Assembly: GCA_003153895.1 (NCBI GenBank)
Contig: PMBU01000125.1
Span: 1 to 32,223 of the forward strand
Direction of reading: 5' to 3'
DNA: 32,223 nucleotides
DNA from: Methanomassiliicoccaceae archaeon
GTDB taxonomy: Archaea > Thermoplasmatota > Thermoplasmata > Methanomassiliicoccales > UBA472
Shown: one piece after another, positions 8,311 to 16,600 of the stretch
How positions within the stretch are numbered: position 1 is the stretch's first letter
Layout of the letters: each line of letters opens with the position of its first letter
Made by a program: the position numbers and the translations under genes
Notes under the pieces: generated by a model
What the model was told of the DNA's origin: nothing
The model's database searches: none
Seen by the model: the letters and a program-made list of their open reading frames with translations, nothing else

Positions 8311-9348
8311 ATGGACCCAATCATCCTCCTCGCCATCGCCGTCATCGTAGTCCTGCTCGCGCTGTTCTTCGCGTTCACCAACGGCGCTAATGACTCGGCC
8401 TCCCTGGTCGCCACTATCATCGCTTGCCATGCGGCCACGCCGCGCGGGGCGGTCATCTTCGCATCGATAGTCGGTTTCTTCGGAGCAATAATGGGGGGGA
8501 GCGCCATCGCCATCACCATTCGGAGCATCGTCGGACCGTATGGCACGGACGTGCTGGTGCTCATCCTCTTCGCCACGGTGATCTCAGCTGTCGCCTGGAA
8601 CCTTATGAGCTCGACCCTGGGGCTGCCATCCTCATCCACTGACGGCATGATCGGAGGGCTCATTGGGGCGGGGATCGGGGCAGGAGGCCTGGGAAGCATT
8701 TACTGGGGTTTTACGGAGCTCTTCGGTCCGTCAATGGCGCTGGTAGGGGTGGCGAAGGTGCTCGTCTTCCTCATAGTGTCCGTTGTCCTGGGTTTCTTCG
8801 GCGGCTACCTAGCCATGAAATCGTCCAGATGGTTGCTCAGGAACGCCAACCGAAGGATCAACCAGCCAATAAGGAGGGTGCAATGGCTCACGGCCGGGCT
8901 TCTGGCCTTCGCCCACGGCGCCAATGACACCCAGAAGCAGATGGCCATCATCGCTCTGGTGATCCTGGGGGCGGGATACTCGTCCAGCGCGGAAGTGCCT
9001 GACTGGGCCAGGATAGCCTGCGCCCTATGCATCGCCCTAGGCACCCTGGGAGGAGGATGGAGGATCCAGAGGACCCTGGGCAGGGGTATCTATCCCCTCA
9101 AGCCGATACACAGCCTGAACTCTCAGATCCCCTCTGCCGCATCCATCCTTATCTCCACCGTCGCGGGCGCGCCGGTGTCCACCTCTCAGGTGGTGTCCTC
9201 TAGCGTCATCGGGGTCGGAGCGGCGGAGAATGCCAAGATGGTCCGCTGGCGGGTGGGAGGACAGATCCTGCTCTCCTGGTTCGTGACCATGCCCGCTTGC
9301 GCGATTATCTCGGGCATCATTTTCATACTGATGAAAGCCATCACCTAG
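8311..9348 (+). CDS. PiT-family inorganic phosphate transporter
   Basis: A 345-residue integral membrane protein of the PiT family, which moves inorganic phosphate (some archaeal and bacterial members move sulfate) with a coupling cation. Both inverted PiT signature halves are present: FTNGANDSA at residues 22-30 and AFAHGANDTQK near 200-210. Hydrophobic helices run throughout, with a basic cytoplasmic loop (SRWLLRNANRRINQPIRR) before the second signature. Length is at the short, archaeal end of the family. The start has no ribosome site but a TATA-like box 25 bases away. The DUF47 gene follows within 35 bases, the usual arrangement for this transporter class, so the two are very likely co-transcribed. 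No symbol is given because the substrate is not proven. Confidence 0.9.
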   Translation: MDPIILLAIAVIVVLLALFFAFTNGANDSASLVATIIACHAATPRGAVIFASIVGFFGAIMGGSAIAITIRSIVGPYGTDVLVLILFATVISAVAWNLMSSTLGLPSSSTDGMIGGLIGAGIGAGGLGSIYWGFTELFGPSMALVGVAKVLVFLIVSVVLGFFGGYLAMKSSRWLLRNANRRINQPIRRVQWLTAGLLAFAHGANDTQKQMAIIALVILGAGYSSSAEVPDWARIACALCIALGTLGGGWRIQRTLGRGIYPLKPIHSLNSQIPSAASILISTVAGAPVSTSQVVSSSVIGVGAAENAKMVRWRVGGQILLSWFVTMPACAIISGIIFILMKAIT

Positions 9349-9382
9349 TAGGGTGATGCGGCTGGCAAAAGGGGACGATACG

Positions 9383-10006
9383 ATGGTGAAGACGAAGCTG
9401 GGGGACAAGCTCTTCCCGCCAAAGTATGACTTCAATGGCATGCTAGAGAATCAGGCCAATGAGACCGTGATTGGCGTACGGGAGCTAGTTGACTGGCTTA
9501 GGAAAGGCGGCAACCTCCCCATCGACAAGATCACCACCATCGAACTCAAGGCCGATCAAATCCGCCATGAGATGGAGCATCTTCTTCAGGAAGCATTCTC
9601 GACGCCGTTCGACCGTCAGGACATCTTCAGCATTTCCAGGCAGATGGACCAGGTGCTGAACTTCTCCTATTCCACCGCCCTGGAGATGACCGCTTTCAAG
9701 GTCGCCCCGGACGAGGCAATCAGCCGGATGGCTCAGTCCCTCCTAGATGGAGTGATCATTTTGGAGAACGGCGTCCACATGATGCAAAGCACCATCCGCG
9801 ATGCCCCCGGAATGATTCATCAGATACGCATTCATACCCATGAGATAGAGGACACCTACATCGAATCGATGGCGTTGCTGTTCCTCCAGCAGGATGCGAT
9901 AATGGCGATCAAGAAGCGAGAGATCTATCATCACTTACGCGATGCAGGGAGGAACCTGAACTCGACCGTCGACATCCTCCACAGAATCATAATGGCCATG
10001 GCATGA
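9383..10006 (+). CDS. DUF47 / PhoU-like partner of the PiT transporter
   Basis: A 207-residue all-helical DUF47 family protein (related to PhoU), usually paired with PiT transporters and thought to regulate them at the membrane face. The start MVKTKLGDKLFPPKYDF matches the family N-terminus. Long amphipathic helices carry the acidic metal-site type segments, for example IELKADQIRHEMEHLL and IHTHEIEDTYIE. The reading frame is open from GTG 9353, but ATG 9383 is preferred because AGGGG sits about 8 bases before it and because it gives the conserved N-terminus. It follows the transporter in the same direction. Confidence 0.88.
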   Translation: MVKTKLGDKLFPPKYDFNGMLENQANETVIGVRELVDWLRKGGNLPIDKITTIELKADQIRHEMEHLLQEAFSTPFDRQDIFSISRQMDQVLNFSYSTALEMTAFKVAPDEAISRMAQSLLDGVIILENGVHMMQSTIRDAPGMIHQIRIHTHEIEDTYIESMALLFLQQDAIMAIKKREIYHHLRDAGRNLNSTVDILHRIIMAMA

Positions 10007-10050
10007 TTCAACCCCCGCTCGCAACGGACAAATCCTCTAATTTCGATAAT

Positions 10051-10220
10051 AAAAAGAAAAAAGTTTCGCCGTCAGAAGGGTTCGGTGCAAATCGAATTTA
10101 ATTGAATCCAAAAATTATTAATCTGGATGACCGTGGCTTAACTTCCCGACGTTTCGCAACTAGCCAGATGTCGATAAATGATAGGGACGCTGAGGCATTT
10201 TCAAGTATCTGGCTAATATG
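10051..10220. repeat. Dispersed intergenic repeat, copy B
   Basis: Same family as copy A but of a second subtype shared with copy E: TTTCGCCGTC, then GGTGCAAATCGAATTTAATTG and AATCTGGATGACCGTGGCTT. It extends further right into CTAGCCAGATGTC, a part shared with copy C. In this copy, TAGCCAGAT is mirrored about 40 bases on by ATCTGGCTA, an inverted pair. It lies between the DUF47 gene and the 3' end of an LRR gene. Confidence 0.7.
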
Positions 10221-10271
10221 TTTCCATTACGAATTGAGACGATCAAAAGAAGAAGGGAAAGTGGGTTGGGT

Positions 10272-11624
10272 TTACGATCTGTGTCTTCTCATTACGAATG
10301 TGGCTGCTCCAGCTAAAGCCATTATTGCGATCACTCCGATGCCGATATATTGAACAATGTTTGGATCAAGAGGATCGGACTGCGGCACTTTTGGAGTGGC
10401 ACTTTTGATATCCGTCACCACGCCATTGCCAACGGAGCTGAAAGCGCAAACCTGATAATAGTATGCCAATCCATTCGTGACCGATGTATCCCTATAGCTG
10501 GTGCCTGAGGTCACGGTCGCCAAGAGCCTCACATTCGAGTTATTTGTCCTGTAGATCTTGTAGCCTGTTAATTGGATAGAACCACTGTTCGTTGGCGCGC
10601 TCCAGGACAAATTCACATATCCATTGCCCGGCGTCACATGGAAGTTGGTCGGCACACCAGGCATGAGCGAGGCGGTGGGCGTTGTTTGGACTCCTGTGCT
10701 GTTCGGTCCCCAGCCGATTGCGTTCTGCGCCGCCACCTTGTATGAATATTCGATGGAGTTGACCACGTTGGTGTCGTTGTATTCCACCGCGCTTCCACTC
10801 CAGACCAATGTGCCGTTGCGGAACAGATGGTAGGTAATAGAGCCTGGCCCCAAGTACGAGGGCGAAGTCCAGTTCAACAACACGTGATCATCGCCGGCGA
10901 TGGCGGTCAACCCGGTTGGGGCACTAGGGGCTTCGGGTATTATTGCACCCATCAGCAATCCGTGAAAAGTGGACCCTGGTGCGGGAAAATTCGAGGCGGC
11001 ATATGCGTGGCCACTGATTTCCGGGTCGGTTGCATGGAAGCAATTTACGCCAACATCGGTCGGCGCAATGAGCCCTAGGAATGATATTGATGAGAGGGAG
11101 CCGCAGTATGCGAACGCGTAGATTCCGATGGAGGTGACATTTCTTCCTATATTCACCGAGGTTAGGGCGGCGCAATCATAGAACGCACTGCCTTGGATGG
11201 ACCTAACACTGTCCGGGATGGTCACGGAAGTCAGTAAGGGGCAATAGTCGAACGCACTTAACCCGATGATTGTGACGCCGGTTCCCAAGGTCACGGAGAT
11301 CAAAGAGATGCACCAGGAGAAAGCATAGGCCCCGATTGAAGTGACGTTATCAGGGATGGTCAAGGAAGTCAGCGAGGAGTCATGAAAGAAAGCCCCGTCC
11401 CCGATGGCCACAGTGGTAAAACCACCTAATGTTGAAGGGATGATGACCGCCCCGCCAGCACCAATGTATCCGGTGATGGTGGCATTTCCATCCTTCACAG
11501 TATATGAATAGTCCCCTTCCTGATCTGCGGACACGTTGCCCATGGCAACGAAGAAGAATGCGCCAAGTAGCAATAGAAGCACGAAGAATGTGAATCCCAT
11601 ACATCTTCCTGTTCTCTTGGCCAT
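10272..11624 (-). CDS. Surface-anchored BspA-LRR / FN3 protein
   Basis: An exported, membrane-anchored protein of about 450 residues. A signal sequence (MAKRTGRCMG then a leucine-rich core, ending near VSA) is followed by an N-cap (YSYTVKDGNATITGYIGAGG), about six BspA-type leucine-rich repeats (SIGAYAFSWC-type units) and a C-cap (APTDVG..GHAYAASNFPAPG). Two fibronectin type III domains follow (about 235-325 and 330-420), then a hydrophobic helix and a short basic tail (MRRHRS). The domain order fits an adhesin held in the membrane with its repeats outside. The frame extends to ATG 11657, but ATG 11624 is chosen for its GGAGGGAG ribosome site and clean signal peptide. It lacks the QCPGG insert found in the other two LRR proteins. 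Confidence 0.85.
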   Translation of the reverse strand: MAKRTGRCMGFTFFVLLLLLGAFFFVAMGNVSADQEGDYSYTVKDGNATITGYIGAGGAVIIPSTLGGFTTVAIGDGAFFHDSSLTSLTIPDNVTSIGAYAFSWCISLISVTLGTGVTIIGLSAFDYCPLLTSVTIPDSVRSIQGSAFYDCAALTSVNIGRNVTSIGIYAFAYCGSLSSISFLGLIAPTDVGVNCFHATDPEISGHAYAASNFPAPGSTFHGLLMGAIIPEAPSAPTGLTAIAGDDHVLLNWTSPSYLGPGSITYHLFRNGTLVWSGSAVEYNDTNVVNSIEYSYKVAAQNAIGWGPNSTGVQTTPTASLMPGVPTNFHVTPGNGYVNLSWSAPTNSGSIQLTGYKIYRTNNSNVRLLATVTSGTSYRDTSVTNGLAYYYQVCAFSSVGNGVVTDIKSATPKVPQSDPLDPNIVQYIGIGVIAIMALAGAATFVMRRHRS

Positions 11625-11689
11625 CGAAACTCTCCCTCCAAATTCAGCTTGGTTCATGACAATAAGCTGTGATTATGTAGAGTGACGTG

Positions 11690-11699
11690 TATTTTAAAG
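11690..11699. promoter_or_regulatory. Shared TATA-like box between divergent genes
   Basis: TATTTTAAAG reads as a TATA-like element on both strands. It is placed suitably for the minus-strand LRR gene (about 70 bases before its chosen start) and for the frameshifted plus-strand gene (about 30 bases before its start). Confidence 0.35.
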
Positions 11700-11723
11700 G
11701 TTCTTGATTCGGCGATTTCTGGA

Positions 11724-12046
11724 ATGGAGGCGTTCTCAGGTGGCAACACATTCCAGCTTCCTTCACAATATCGCTTGGCTTTCAGAGAACTCGGCCTCTC
11801 TATCGGATTTAGAGCGTTAGAGCAATTGAAAGGGACAAAGGGAGCGGAGTTGCTGATCTTCCGCTCCCATGAGGGAATTGATGCGACGAGCGGAAACCCT
11901 AGAGAATTATGTGCCGATCGGAGCAAAGATCGAGCGCTTCTGGACCGATGCTTCCAACCAGAAAGGTACGATGGCTCGAGCACCTGGATATTAATGCAAT
12001 CATGCTAGTGACCAGCCTTGTGCCGGAATCCTTCTTATCCGTCTAA
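11724..12046 (+). pseudogene. Frameshifted small gene, family not recognised
   Basis: No single open frame covers this stretch, yet three consecutive segments in different frames read like one protein. From ATG 11724 the first segment contains FQLPSQYRLAFRELGLSIGF. Near 11870 the sense moves to a frame reading RRAETLENYVPIGAKIERFW. Near 11965 it moves again to one reading WLEHLDINAIMLVTSLVPES and stops at 12046. Each shift is repaired by removing one base from a short run (CCC and GG). The repaired product is about 107 residues, probably helical and cytoplasmic. I do not recognise the family. It is either a young pseudogene or a product of assembly errors. Upstream is the shared TATA-like box; the GT4 gene follows in the same direction. 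Confidence 0.55.
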
Positions 12047-12142
12047 TGGTAGATTCATTGTTGTGTTCGGGACGACCCGCCAATTGTATTATCCATCACC
12101 AATATTTTCCACCTGAATTAGAAATGCCCTAGCGTGGACCCA

Positions 12143-12150
12143 TTTATACT
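12143..12150 (+). promoter_or_regulatory. TATA-like box for the glycosyltransferase gene
   Basis: TTTATACT lies about 55 bases before the ATG at 12202. This predicts a leader of roughly 30 bases. Confidence 0.4.
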
Positions 12151-12201
12151 TTTTCTTAGAAAATGATATCAATCAGCCAAATGCTGTCATTCTGAAAATT
12201 C

Positions 12202-13425
12202 ATGCGAATAGCCTTCGTGACCTTCGAGTACCCTCCAAACATCAATGGAGGTGCTGGTGTTTACGCCGACAACCTTGTTAAGAGCCTGGCGAAGCTTGGC
12301 AACGAAGTCACGGTCTACGTCCCGAGCATCGGAACAGAATCGTCGGTTGAGGAGTTGAATGGAGTGGTGGTGAAGCGCGTCCGCCAGCGATTTAAGGGCG
12401 TTCCAGGCTGGATAAACTATTGTCTTAATTTAGCTAAGGGTCTAGAGCGATTGCATGCCAAAGATGGTATCGATATCGTGCATCTTAACGGCCTGGGCTT
12501 CTTCGCTTTTCGGGATCGGGTCAATGGCCCTCCCTATATTTCCACTGCCCATCATCTGTCCGGGGAGACGGCGAGGAAGGGCGAGCTGCGAATTATCGAT
12601 CGATTGTTGGACATGCAAGGGGAAAATGGCTTTATTGTGCCATTTATGGAGCGTCAGGGGATCAGAATGGTCGATCGCTATTTGGCCGTCAGCGAGCAAT
12701 CCAAGGAGGGACTGAAATGCCTCTATGGTAGACCAGAGAACAGAATCGACGTTGTCTGGCATGGGGTGGATGGGAGCCGAGCTCCGATTGGCCCCCAGGA
12801 CAGAGAGACCATCAGGACCAGGATGCAGCTCCCTGAAGGTCAGCTTTTGCTATTCGTAGGCAGGGTGGACGATCCCAGAAAGAATCTTCTAGGCTTGATT
12901 CGGGCGATGGCATCTTTGCCGAGAGAGTTGGACGCGAAGTTGTTGGTCGTAGGGTCGGGGTCCAATGCCAAGGCGAAGTCGCTAGCGAGGGAGATGAATC
13001 TCGACGAAAGAATTTTTTTCATGGGCCGAGTCTCACCGGAGGACCTCTGGTCGACCTATCTAGTGGCAGATGGACTCGTTTGCGTCTCATGGCAGGAGGG
13101 CTTCGGGCTCACCATTATTGAGGCGCTTTGCGCTGGCTGTCCGGTGATCTCCACCGAGGTTGGCGTGGCACCGGATTTACAAGGACGCCTAGAGAAGGTC
13201 GTTCCGGTTAATGACGAGGAAGCCTTGGCTGAGGCGATATCAGTCCTATTCAAAAGGAAGGGTAGGCCGAAGGTAGCTGAGGTGGTTATCCCCTACGAGC
13301 TCAGTTGGGAACGTTGCGCCATGGAAACCGTGGCCGGGTACGAAAAAGCAATCGACCAGAAGCATCAAGCCAATTCAGCTAAATTTGGAGAGGGAAGCGC
13401 TATTAGTTTTAATGAGAACAACTAA
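12202..13425 (+). CDS. Family 4 glycosyltransferase
   Basis: A 407-residue GT-B fold glycosyltransferase of family GT4, which transfers a sugar from a nucleotide donor to a lipid, sugar or protein acceptor at the cytoplasmic face. The N-terminal domain starts MRIAFVTFEYPPNINGGAGVY, with the glycine-rich acceptor-domain loop. The C-terminal donor domain has LLFVGRVDDPRKNL near residue 215 and the E-x7-E motif (Glu299 to Glu307 in EGFGLTIIE), which binds the nucleotide sugar. No transmembrane helix is visible. It is flanked by genes for surface proteins rich in N-x-S/T sites, so a role in making surface glycans is plausible but not shown; donor and acceptor are unknown. Start ATG 12202 has no clear ribosome site. 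Confidence 0.88.
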   Translation: MRIAFVTFEYPPNINGGAGVYADNLVKSLAKLGNEVTVYVPSIGTESSVEELNGVVVKRVRQRFKGVPGWINYCLNLAKGLERLHAKDGIDIVHLNGLGFFAFRDRVNGPPYISTAHHLSGETARKGELRIIDRLLDMQGENGFIVPFMERQGIRMVDRYLAVSEQSKEGLKCLYGRPENRIDVVWHGVDGSRAPIGPQDRETIRTRMQLPEGQLLLFVGRVDDPRKNLLGLIRAMASLPRELDAKLLVVGSGSNAKAKSLAREMNLDERIFFMGRVSPEDLWSTYLVADGLVCVSWQEGFGLTIIEALCAGCPVISTEVGVAPDLQGRLEKVVPVNDEEALAEAISVLFKRKGRPKVAEVVIPYELSWERCAMETVAGYEKAIDQKHQANSAKFGEGSAISFNENN

Positions 13426-13465
13426 ATAATAATATAGATGAGCCCAGGTAGATAACCAGTGGGGA

Positions 13466-13500
13466 TTACTTTTTTCATGAAAAGATAATTCCCTTTTTAA
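13466..13500 (+). terminator. T-rich stop signal after the glycosyltransferase gene
   Basis: A run ACTTTTTTC followed shortly by CCCTTTTTAA, about 45-75 bases after the stop codon. Archaeal transcription commonly ends at such T-rich tracts. Confidence 0.5.
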
Positions 13501-13584
13501 TGTTCTCAGATTTTTCCACTATTTTGAATTATTTTGCTTCGATGATTCTTCAAAAATAAGGAGAATGAAAGAAGGTTGAAAGGG

Positions 13585-13603
13585 GCGGGTCATTCAGACC
13601 CGC
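13585..13603 (-). terminator. Hairpin after the NosD-like gene
   Basis: A perfect 7-base stem (GCGGGTC / GACCCGC) with a 5-base loop begins 13 bases after the stop of the NosD-like gene on the minus strand. A pyrimidine-rich stretch follows on that strand. It may mark the 3' end of that transcript. Confidence 0.5.
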
Positions 13604-13616
13604 GTTTGTGCCCTTT

Positions 13617-16600
13617 TTAGACCCTGCCGCGTCTTATCAGGAACAACGCGATCAACACTATTGCCAGCACAACGATGATCAATACGATGAGCCACATGTA
13701 GTCTGTTGCGGCTGCATTGGGGGTTATCGCTATGACGCCAAGCGTATTGTTATGTCCAACACCATATGTCTGGTCGTTAAGCACATAATCCTGGAATCCG
13801 CTCTTGGATATGTTCAGGTTGTAAATGCCACCATTCACGAGGAGGGTGAAGTTTCCGTTTGCGTCAGTCACGCCCTCGACGACGGTGGTTCCGTGTGTCA
13901 ATTTCACCGTGGCGTTCATGATCGGGTTACCCATGTCATCATGTACCGTTCCGGTGACCCGCGTTACAACCGTGAAGCTCCAGCTTGCGTTGGAACCAGT
14001 CAGCTGATTGCCCGCCCGGTCCTTACCGGATACCACGATATTATAGATCGTGGCATAGGTCAGGGCCGCATGGGTCAGAGTGACTTCCGTTCCCGCAACA
14101 TTCCAGGTCTTGGTCCCATTGATGCCGGTGAATGTCACTGACGACTGGTTCATGGCCTCGCTGAAGGTTACCTTCACCAATACATCCGGCAACACTATCG
14201 CTCCCGATGCGGGGAGATGGCTAACGACCGTCGGAGGCACTATCTCTGCAAGGAATGACACGTTCCATGTCGCAGAGTTGCCCACCGAATCCACGGCCTT
14301 GACGTGGATGACGTGAGAGCCAGCGGATAAATCGGCGAACAGTTGCGAGGTGTTCAGGCCAACATCCAGCAACGGATTGTCATCCATAGCGACCCAGATC
14401 TTGGCGACCGGGGACAGGCTATCCATGACGACCCAAGTGGCGTTGATCGCCCTGCTCACGGTCTGACCTTCCTGCGGATAGATGATGACGATCTCCGGTC
14501 CGGTCAGATCGACCACGATCGAGACGGTCTTCTCCTGTGCGTTTCCGATAGTGTCCCAAGCCTTCACGTGGAGCGTGTGTGCTCCCTCGGTCAGGTTCAC
14601 GAACAGGTATCCATCGCCGGTGGTCATGTTGACGAACGCACCAGTGTCGTTCCAGACGTGCATATAGGCAACGCTTGTGCCGTTGTCCACTGCGCTCCAG
14701 TTCATTTGGATATTGGTGACATTGGTATGCATGCCGTTGGCCGGTTGGGTTATGGTCACGAACGGAGGGGCATCAACCATGAACATGACGGAGGTCATGT
14801 TGACGTTGGTCGCGTTGTCGACCGCTCTTACCATGAACGTGTGCCTGCCATCGGACAGACCTGACAATACTTTCGAGTGGTTGTAGCCGACGTTCTCCCA
14901 CGTGCTGTTGTCGATCTTAACCTCGAAGAATGCCAGTCCGGAGAGAGCATCGCTCCCGTTCCAAACTATGGTCACTTGGCTGGTATTGAACTTCGTGCCG
15001 TTCGTCGGAGAGACGATATCGACCATCGGTAAGGTCAGGTCCACGGTGAAGGTCACGTTGGCGGTTCCGAAGTTGCCAGCCCTATCGGACACACGCACTT
15101 CCACAAAATGTTGACCCTCGATCATAGAGGGCATAGTATAGCTTGTGGAGGTGTTGCTCAAAGCCGTCCAAGGGCCGCTATCATTGCGGATCAATTGGGA
15201 CTCGATCCCTGATGCCTCAACACCCGCATCTGTGGCGTTCCACTCGATTAGAACATCGGCAGTGTTCACGAATCCACCTGCGGTCGGAACATCGATCACG
15301 ACCGTTGGGTCTATCGTGTCCACGAAGAACTGGACCTCAACGCTGGAGTTTAAGCTGGCATTGTCGAAGACCATCATGTTGAAGGTATGCTGCCCCTGGG
15401 ATAGGACATCCGTGGTGTAGCTCGTGTTGTAACCGATGTTGATGAACGGGCCAGAGTCGATGCTTACATTGGTGTTGAGCACCCTCGATCCCGACTCGAT
15501 GATGTTCCAGCTGAAGGTCACCGTCGTAGTGTTGATGTAACTGCCACTGAACGGGGTCATATTGGTGATCAGCGGGCTGGTCGTGTCCACAGTTATGTTG
15601 ACCGTTGCCACGCGACTGTTGCCGGCGGGATCGATGGCTTTGACCGCGATAGTGTGATGGCCATCAGCCAAAGCCAGGGTCGCGTTCTCGCTGAGTCCCT
15701 CGGACCGCCAGTCATCCGAGTCAACCCTGAGTTGATACTCACTGATACCATTGGCATCGGTGCCATGCCAGGCCGTCAGCACATTTCCGGTGGTATTCAG
15801 GTAGCCATTCATCGGTTCACGTATTTCTATTGTTGGTGCGGTCAGATCTACCGTGAACTGCACCGATGAGATGGAGAAGCCATTGGCGTTGGTAACGTTC
15901 ACAGATACGGTGTTGCTGCCCTCCACGACGCCCTGCGAGGCGTTGAACAGATGGCTGGTCGAAAGGTCCTTGTCAATCCATGCTCCGCCATTCAGTTTGA
16001 CTTCGTAACCGGTGATCGCTGCACCGTTGGGCCAGCCCTGCCATTCGGCGTTGAGATTAGTGGTGTTGAGCATCGCTCCATCGACCGGGGCAGTTATGTT
16101 CACCACCGGCAGGTTGATGGGCGCAACGAACACAAACTTGCTCATAACACCGGAATCGCCGTACTTATTGGTGGCCACGACCTTGTACTCGTAGTTGATG
16201 CCGGGGGAGATTGTTGTATCGTTGAGCTGGGTGATTCCAGCGGCTGTTTCGAACACTGCGGAGTCGGAGCTGTTAGTTCTAGTGATAACGTACTTGAGCA
16301 ACGGACCTCCGGCACTGTAGTTGGGGGCGTTCCAAGTGATCTTGGCCCAGATGTAGCCGATGCTCCCCTGCAAGTTGTTGACCATGCCCACAGGGTACGC
16401 CAGCGGCAGGTTGTCGCTTAGCGAGCCTCCGTCAATGGCATAGGGTACATCGATGATGGAGTCGCCATTCGCATCCGGAGTGGTCCAGTCGGTCCAGTAG
16501 TTGCCAAGGCTGGCAGTGTTCCATGCGTCCGTGGTGCGGTTGTCGAAGGCCTGCATATGATCGTCGTCAGCTGTCGATGTGGCTCCATGATCCCCAGACA

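Noticed and set aside
10102-10353. Small open frame starting TTG with NPKIINLDDRGL, similar to one at 28797-29054
   Set aside because: Both begin inside repeat copies B and E and then run into the 3' ends of real genes on the other strand. The similarity comes from the shared repeat. Most differences fall at third positions, but there are only five, too few to support coding.
11654-11983. Open frame of 109 residues on the minus strand opposite the frameshifted gene
   Set aside because: It has no recognisable protein pattern, while the plus strand carries the convincing segments; it is a shadow frame.
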